A stretch of 64,000 bases of DNA from Eudromia elegans (taxonomy: Eukaryota; Chordata; Aves; Tinamiformes; Tinamidae), in NCBI GenBank assembly GCA_003342815.1, contig PTEX01000016.1:3278731-3342730 (forward strand), read 5' to 3'. The notes beneath the pieces are model-generated. The model had not been told where the DNA came from and ran no database searches. It saw nothing but the letters and a program-made list of their open reading frames with translations. Positions 58,558-64,000 of this stretch are shown piece by piece. Numbering within the stretch: the first letter of the stretch is position 1; each line of letters begins with the position of its first letter. The translations under genes were made by a program, and so were the position numbers.

Positions 58558-60346
58558 ATCCAAGCACTCATTAATCCAGCCCCCTCCCAGGTCTGAAGTC
58601 TCAGGACTGACATTCCTTCACAGCTCCTGTGGCCATGGGAGAGATCCATAGGTAACCTGCAAGATACATCTCTGTTCTCCTAAGGCAATTCCTGACAAAA
58701 TTATCCTTGCAACACTTGGAGGAGACACCGGATACAAACTACCTAGGACATGGAAAGAAGGCATCTTTCTCACATTAGCAGAGAAGTAAAAACATATTTG
58801 CTCAGGCTGATGTTCACCACAGAGTAAAGGCAACAGAAAGTACTGCAAGAATTCAAACTGTGTTCAAAGAATTTAGGGAAAGCACCAAGGATGACCTCAG
58901 CTGGATGAGGAAGAGGTGCTGCACAGAGCAGCAGAAAGCATTTCAGGCCAAAAAGCCTGTGAAGCAAAAACAAGATGTGAGAATCGCAGCTCCCCACATG
59001 AGACAGCTTCAGCTAAGCAGGGCCCGTCCTGGGTAAAGTGAACAGTGGGTCAATACGTCCCCCATTGTGACTATAATCCACAAGGAACAAAAGAAGGAGA
59101 CAAGAAACACTTTTCAGATGAAACTCCAGCAAAAGGGCGACTCCAGGGAAAGAGGAGTTGAACATGATGAGAGATCCTGTTGCTCCCTGCTTAAGTTACC
59201 AGTGCCTGGAGAGGTGTGCAGCAGAGCCCAGGGGATCCGGCACACACAACAGTCACCATCAACACCCAGGGGAGCAATAACCTGTTAGAGGGAGGAACCG
59301 CAAGACCAATTCCACAGTTACATCTTCACCTGCTTCCACAGCATCTCTTCTGCTCAGTTAAGAAAACAGTGGAGAAAACAATTAAGAAAACCTCAGCTGT
59401 GTCACACTGAGCCCCTGTTAACCTGGCTCTGTGGCTTCAACCATGTCCATCTCCACAGCACTTATTTCTACACCAAAATAAAGCACCCAGCACAAGCACC
59501 ACGTCACTCCGCAGGTGAGGAAGCCTCTTCACTGTGTATGTTCACAGGCGCAGGGCATCAGCACAATAAACGTGAGGACCAAACACATGAGCACGTGCAA
59601 GGACAGGCTGAAGCCAAAAGCACTTTCTTTTAAACCGTAATGTACGTGACCTATGGCAAAATCTAACGTGAGCAGCGGCCGAGGCAGCAGCTCTGCTCAA
59701 AGGCAGTTCACACATGTGGCCACATCCAGCACATGGCCCTACCAAAGTGATTTGAAACTGAAAGTCACTTTTTGCCAGAAAAACATAACTCTTAACCCTC
59801 GCAATCCTCCAGCAACACTCCAACAGGCAAGAGCACTAGGTTTGCAAAAACAGAGCAACAAGAAGTGTTATTTTTTCTTTAACAGCAGAAATAAACCTAC
59901 GTGAAGGCAGAGCCTAGGGGAAAAAAACTTATTATTGAAACATCTTGGCAGGAGGAAATGCCAACAAGGAACGACCACAAGCAGGACAGTGCTGGGCTCC
60001 GAATCCGGCTGCCCGGGATGCACAATTCCTCCCGCCCGCTTCTCCGGCCTCCTCCCGCCCGTTACCTTTGCCAGTGCGTGAAGATCTCCTCCAGAGAGGC
60101 GGCCAGGGAAGGCAGCAGTTTCTGCGGGAGCGGAGAACACGAGTCAGCCGGGGAAGGGGTGGGAAAACCGCGAAGCCCTCGGGAACCCCGCGCAGGGGAC
60201 AGGGACGTGCCCACGACCCCCCTTCCCCTCTGCGGGCCGCGGAGCCGCCGCTTCCCCCCCCGCAGCGGCGGCCGGGCCAGGCCGCGGCGCTGCCCCGGGC
60301 CGGGCCGGCCGTTACCTGCCCGAGCTGCGCCTGCAGCTCGCGGGCG
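40902..60346 (-). CDS. TCOF1: TCOF1, treacle nucleolar phosphoprotein (5' end in assembly gap)
   Basis: Coding exons in gene order: (gap) 60346-60316, 60121-60066, 58449-58307, 56930-56827, 56554-56212, 55401-55307, 54813-54595, 54017-53748, 49539-49344, 49225-49077, 47184-47023, 46538-46298, 46021-45936, 45228-45000, 43902-43327, 41620-41517, 40934-40902. Phases join throughout, giving about 1011 visible residues plus roughly 25 in the gap; human treacle is about 1488. Treacle recruits RNA polymerase I machinery to rDNA and works in ribosome assembly and the rDNA damage response. Evidence: the start of the visible N terminus (ARELQAQLGQ, then LEEIFTHWQR) matches human AREVKEQSGQ ... LLDIYTHWQQ. 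Twelve or so serine/acidic clusters alternate with Lys/Pro/Ala-rich linkers. The motif SLLTGYPGL matches human SLLSGYMTPGL. The tail is lysine-rich and ends KKKTTEPQEL. The gene ends tail to tail with CD74, as in human. Confidence 0.93.
43327..43902 (-). CDS. TCOF1: TCOF1 large C-terminal exon with lysine-rich nuclear/nucleolar signals
   Basis: This 576-base exon, phase 1 at both ends, is the largest in the gene. Its first half includes a last weak serine-acidic stretch (ESEEPSSGSESEA). Its second half is a sequence of lysine blocks (EEKKKKKKEKKEKKEKKK, KRKLPGED, KEKKRKG, KKKKKKAAGDLEK). The last two exons continue the tail with KKKNGKEKKKRSKK and KKKTTEPQEL. In human treacle this tail directs nucleolar localisation. 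Confidence 0.92.
45000..56930 (-). other. TCOF1: TCOF1 repeat-domain exons (acidic serine clusters, CK2 sites)
   Basis: Eleven exons from 56930 down to 45000 each encode one Lys/Pro/Ala-rich stretch followed by one serine-acidic cluster. Examples are SSEDDDSSSEEE, SSDSSDSENEE, STDSSDSEEE, SSDDSSEESDSEEE and SSESSEEEEE. These match the casein kinase 2 site pattern S-x-x-E/D. Exons 5+6, 9+10 and 12+13 are phase pairs (0-1, 1-0). Exons 7, 8 and 11 are 0-0. The one-unit-per-exon plan is the hallmark of treacle, and fewer units than in human explain the shorter protein. Confidence 0.9.
51816..51869. repeat. Poly(A) run, 54 bases, in TCOF1 intron 8
   Basis: The run is uninterrupted on the plus strand (poly-U in the TCOF1 pre-mRNA), followed by g and six further A residues. 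It lies in the 4.2 kb intron between exons 8 and 9, in which I find no further exon. No AATAAA or clear target-site duplication marks it as a retrocopy tail. Confidence 0.9.
58516..58555. repeat. Poly(A) run, 40 bases, just upstream of TCOF1 exon 3
   Basis: Forty A residues on the plus strand lie about 65 bases before exon 3 in the TCOF1 direction. In the transcript this is a long poly-U tract immediately upstream of the exon 3 acceptor, likely to act as an extended polypyrimidine tract. Confidence 0.9.
60066..60346 (-). CDS. TCOF1: TCOF1 N-terminal (LisH-type) exons 1 (partial) and 2
   Basis: Exon 1 is visible only from 60346 to its donor cag|gtaacg (exon end 60316) and reads ARELQAQLGQ. 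Exon 2 (56 bases) reads KLLPSLAASLEEIFTHWQ and ends in phase 2. Together they are the conserved N-terminal LisH-like helix pair of treacle. In human about 36 codons lie in exon 1, so the start codon and about 25 codons should lie inside the gap. Confidence 0.85.
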
Positions 60347-60640
60347 NNNNNNNNNNNNNNNNNNNNNNNNNNNNNNNNNNNNNNNNNNNNNNNNNNNNNN
60401 NNNNNNNNNNNNNNNNNNNNNNNNNNNNNNNNNNNNNNNNNNNNNNNNNNNNNNNNNNNNNNNNNNNNNNNNNNNNNNNNNNNNNNNNNNNNNNNNGCCC
60501 CTTCCCCTCTCGGAGCCCGCCCCTTCCGCCGCGCGCGGCGCTGCTGGGAAATGGAGTGCGGGGGGCGGAGCGGGGCCCGGGCGGTGCGCGGAGGCGAACG
60601 GCGCCCCCTGCGGCTGGGGGGTGAAGCAGCGAGCGAACCG
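60130..60640 (-). promoter_or_regulatory. TCOF1: TCOF1 CpG island promoter with ZNF143-like site
   Basis: A dense CpG island flanks both sides of the gap. At 60557-60541 the minus strand reads actccatttcccagcag, close to the ZNF143/THAP11 element (ACTACAATTCCCAGCATGC). That element is typical of TATA-less housekeeping promoters and lies upstream of the start. No TATA box is seen. The exact transcription start is in or near the gap. Confidence 0.6.
60347..60496. other. Assembly gap (150 N)
   Basis: The gap interrupts exon 1 of TCOF1 within a CpG island and removes the start codon, about 25 codons and perhaps the transcription start. Long reading frames drawn across it are artefacts. Confidence 0.99.
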
Positions 60641-60647
60641 AACGGAA

Positions 60648-61640
60648 ACGAACCGAACCGAACCGAACCGAGGAGCCCAAACGGGGAACCGAACCCGGAA
60701 CCGTGCCGAGCTCCAAGCTGGACCAGGGGAACTGAACCTGGAACTGAATCGAGCCCCAAACCCAGCCAGGGGAGCCAAACCGGGAACCGAACCAAGTCTG
60801 AAACTGGGCTAGGGGAGCCAAACCTGGAACCGAACCGAGCCCCAAACTGGTCCAGGGGAGCTGAACCTTGAACAGAACCGAGCCCCAAGCCGGGCCAGGG
60901 GAACTGAACCTGGAACAGAATTGAGCCCCAAACGGGGCTGGGGGACCCTGGGCTGGGGGACCCAAACCAGGAAACAAACTGGGACAGAGAAGCCGAATGT
61001 GGAACTGAACCGAACTGGGCCAGGGGAGTCAAACTGGGAACTGCAGCAGGCCAGAGGAACCGAACTGGGAACCAAACCGGGCTGGGAATGGAACTGGGAA
61101 CTGAGTCAAGCCCCAAGTCAGGGCAGGGGAGCTGCTGGGTCTAAACTGGGCCAGGGGAGCCGAATCAGGAGCTGGACCGGGCTTGGAGAGTCAAATCGGG
61201 AACTGGCATGGGCTGTGAGAACCAAACTGGGCTGGGAGAGATGAATGAGGCCAACCCAGGCAGGGGAACCGAACCAGGAATTGGACCGGGCTGGGGGAGC
61301 CCACCAGGAGCTGCACTAGGAACCGAACCAGACCAGGAGACCCGAACCAGCAGCCAGATGGGCCTGGGCCCATCAGCTGAGCTGGGCCCTGAGCTGAGCT
61401 GGGACCTGAACTGGGCCAGGCTAGTGGAGCAACCTGGGAACGTGACGGTGCAGAGGAGCGTTATCCGGATAACCTGGACCTGAACCAGGCCCGGGAAAAC
61501 GCTCCCAGGGACCCAGCTGAGCTTGAGCAGGGAGAGCTGCACCCAGGAATCAAACCAACGGGGCTAAGGGAGCCAAAGTGGGGCCCAGACGGGACTAAGG
61601 GGGCTGACCCCAGAACCAACTTGGGCCAAATGGAGGAGCC
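60648..61640. repeat. Minisatellite, 43-bp unit, decaying to the right
   Basis: After a short (aaccg)n run at about 60648-60670, the word gagccccaaa(c) and its variants recur at 60708, 60751, 60794, 60837, 60880 and 60923, exactly 43 bases apart. The unit contains cagggga(a/g)c, tgaacctggaac and gaaccgagcc. From about 60960 the spacing breaks down, but the same words persist to about 61640. Because 43 is not a multiple of three, each unit shifts frame. The sequence lacks stop codons, so long frames appear in several phases on both strands. It lies just upstream of the TCOF1 promoter. Confidence 0.9.
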
Positions 61641-61699
61641 GTTTGGAGGGACCAAACTGGGAGCTGGTTTGGGGAAGGAGAAAACGGAGAACAGGAGGG

Positions 61700-64000
61700 C
61701 TGGGACTGTGGCATCATCGTATGATTTCTGCAAGAAGATAAAGAGGAGCCATCAAATGCTGCAGGCCCCTCACACGTGCACACAGAGCTGGCTGGGCTCG
61801 GTGCTGGGGATTAGCACCCTCCAAGGCTGGCAGAAAGGGGGAAGTTCTGCATGAAGAGCATTAACAGCTAGGCTGGATCGATGGCGGTTTTAGTTAACAG
61901 GGCAGCTGAGAAATGTAGTGTCCCAAGGGTGGATTTGTGACCCGTTCTGCCACCCGGTGTAGAGACTGGCCACCTTCAGGGCAGGGGACAGGCACGTGGT
62001 GAAAGGGACAGTGATTCTTACAGCACCATCCACTGTATCTTGCCGGGCGCTAGGAGCAGAGCTCTTGCTCCCACAGCGCTGGGGAGCTGAACACTCAGGG
62101 CTGATTTAATGTCAGATACACATGAAGCTGCTCTGAGGAGCCCCAGGCGTTTTGGGGGCTAAAACAAGCAATCATCAAGCAGAGATGAACCATCTGCACC
62201 ACGTGGAGAGCTGCTGGTCGGAGGCTGCACAGCAGAGGGGCTGCTGTTACCACTCCCCTCTTCCCATGCTGACACTTTCCAGGAAAAATCTGGCTCCCTT
62301 CACTTTGGCAGAGGTTTATTTTTGGAAGGTTTAATAATGTCCATAGTGTGCCTGTCACTCACTCAAAATACAGAACCTTTATTTGTATTTATAGGCAAGA
62401 TTAAATATAAAACTGGCTCTGCTCCAGCTGGCTCCTGCACCAAACCTCTTTGACACCAGCATCATCCACAGCAGCAAAGCCACTGGCCAGGTGGCTGTTT
62501 TACAGCTCCAGTAAATGAAAGACAGGCCTGGCTCGTCAGTTTTAAGAGTGACTTCCCCCGGCACAAATGATCATTGATGCTCAATGTGGATGCAGCATCT
62601 CTGTGAGGGCGAGAGGCCCCTGAGCCAGGACAGCGCTCCAGCAAGACTCCTTGGCTCTGAAATGCCCCTTGCAAAGTGGCACAAGGCAGGATCAGCCAGA
62701 AGCCTGGTGTGGAGACCCAGTTCTCCCAACCGGAGAGGAGGAAGCAGGATTTGTCAGGCCTCATGGTCTGTCTTGGAGGGGAGTTGCAGGTGTTTGAAGG
62801 GCCACGTCTTCCAGGACTCTCTTTACTCTCTTCGCATCGAGAGAATGATGATTTTCAGTGTGCTTGAGAGAGTTTGATGCATAAACTCCTCCTTGTGTGA
62901 GATTTCCAGAGCCCAACGAGCCCCCGTTGAGCTGAGTTTTGAGGCCTCTCCTCCTCTCCTAAGCCTCAGGACTCATGTCTGTGGGACAGCACAAAAGATC
63001 AGATTTTCAGAAATTTGAGTAAAACGCCAAGGGAAGAAGACAAAGTTTAACACAAATGAGGCAAACACATTGAGGAGGGCCTGCTCTCCAGGAAGGTGAA
63101 TGGAGTATGTTAAGGCCCCGAGTGCCCATGCACAAATGGCTTTAAAAATGCCCCCGTTTCTTTTTCCAAATGGCTCTTCACAGGTCTGCTGCAGTTCAGG
63201 GTCACTTGAGTCCAGAGCTTCATACCCTGAAAGCATGAATACCCTTAGAAAGCTACAGATCAAAGCCTGGTAGTACCGCAACCCACTTGAATGAACGGAG
63301 CTGAAAAAAAAAATAAGTTGCACCACAATTACAGGTAGAGAAGGTATTTCAGGCGTTTAGTAAACATGGCAAATAATAAATAGAGCTATTCAGTCAGCAA
63401 ACGGCTGCGTGATTATAAATAGGAAAATCTACCCAAGCCCAAAGCCAGCTGAGACCCAACAGCGTACGGTTATTAAGGAGAGACTTTTCTGTGCATTTTT
63501 TGGAGGGAGGTTGAAAATATTTTGCCCACTCTTTATTTTAGGAAGGTGAAATGTCCCTGGTGGATTTCAAAAGCTCGCCTCTTGAGTATGCGCTTTCCAT
63601 GCCAAGACACTGAGTCACGAAGAGATTTGCAGGAAGCTGTTTCAAATCCAGACAGGGGATAAAATGGCTGTGATTTAGTAGCCAGGCCAGCTCAGTCTGC
63701 TAATAACCACAGCGCCCCGTCCGTGCCCTGAGCCGTGCAAGCTGGGAGCGCTGCTTGCTGCCGCTTTCGCATGCACTTCGGTTATTGCTTGGGGTAGAGC
63801 TTGTCCACACCTATTCTGTTCTGAAAGGCTGCCTGTGTCCAGGCCAAACCCGAGTTCAGAGAGCATGTTAGCTGCCTGGAACATGCTGTCATTCCTTCTT
63901 TGTGCCATATGGAAGCTGACAGTCTCTGGGCATGTCTTGTGGACCCTTGGGCTTGCAGGGACATTTTTCCACTCTCTCTTGCTTCAGCTGCAGACATCAG
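61700..64000. other. Intergenic DNA upstream of TCOF1, no gene recognised
   Basis: No coding exon, RNA gene or CpG island can be supported. The next gene expected from human order (ARSI/CAMK2A side) is not visible in these 2.3 kb. Confidence 0.55.

Noticed and set aside
59932..61116. Very long open frames on both strands across the gap and the minisatellite
   Set aside because: They pass through unknown bases and through a 43-base repeat that lacks stop codons in several frames. The real TCOF1 exons 1 and 2 use only small parts, with clear splice sites.

Overview
The window is vertebrate genomic DNA, most likely from a bird. Genes are split by short introns with GT-AG borders, first exons lie in CpG islands, and the three recognised proteins are vertebrate families in compact avian-style genes. 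The largest recognised gene spans about 19.4 kb and ARHGEF37 only about 7.4 kb. I assigned the genes by reading exons, splice sites and phases by eye. All joins given below keep frame.

Layout. Positions 1-16.8 kb hold no recognisable coding sequence: simple repeats, one probable old interspersed repeat near 7.9-8.4 kb, and two CpG islands near 13.6-14.2 and 15.1-15.8 kb. ARHGEF37 (plus strand, 12 coding exons, 16881-24255, 678 aa) encodes a DH-BAR-SH3-SH3 guanine nucleotide exchange factor. An AT-rich block (about 25.2-27.9 kb) and a gene-poor stretch with a 47-base C run follow. CD74, the MHC class II invariant chain (plus strand, 9 coding exons, 32779-37915, 289 aa), comes next. It has an X-box/CCAAT module in its promoter and a phase-symmetric, skippable thyroglobulin exon. 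TCOF1/treacle (minus strand, 40902 to about 60.4 kb, 17 coding exons seen) converges on CD74. Its start codon is hidden in a 150-base assembly gap at 60347-60496. Upstream of TCOF1 is a minisatellite with a 43-bp period, then about 2.3 kb with nothing recognisable.

The three genes do not form a pathway. ARHGEF37 is a membrane/cytoskeleton regulator, CD74 is the antigen-presentation chaperone, and treacle is the nucleolar factor for rDNA transcription and ribosome assembly. CD74 next to TCOF1 in convergent orientation matches the human 5q32 arrangement. ARHGEF37 directly upstream of CD74 does not match the human order as I know it. I found no previously undescribed system. The points most worth checking are the CD74 promoter and cassette exon, the treacle exon-repeat architecture with tandem splice sites, the 43-bp minisatellite, and the AT-rich block with a possible minus-strand first exon.
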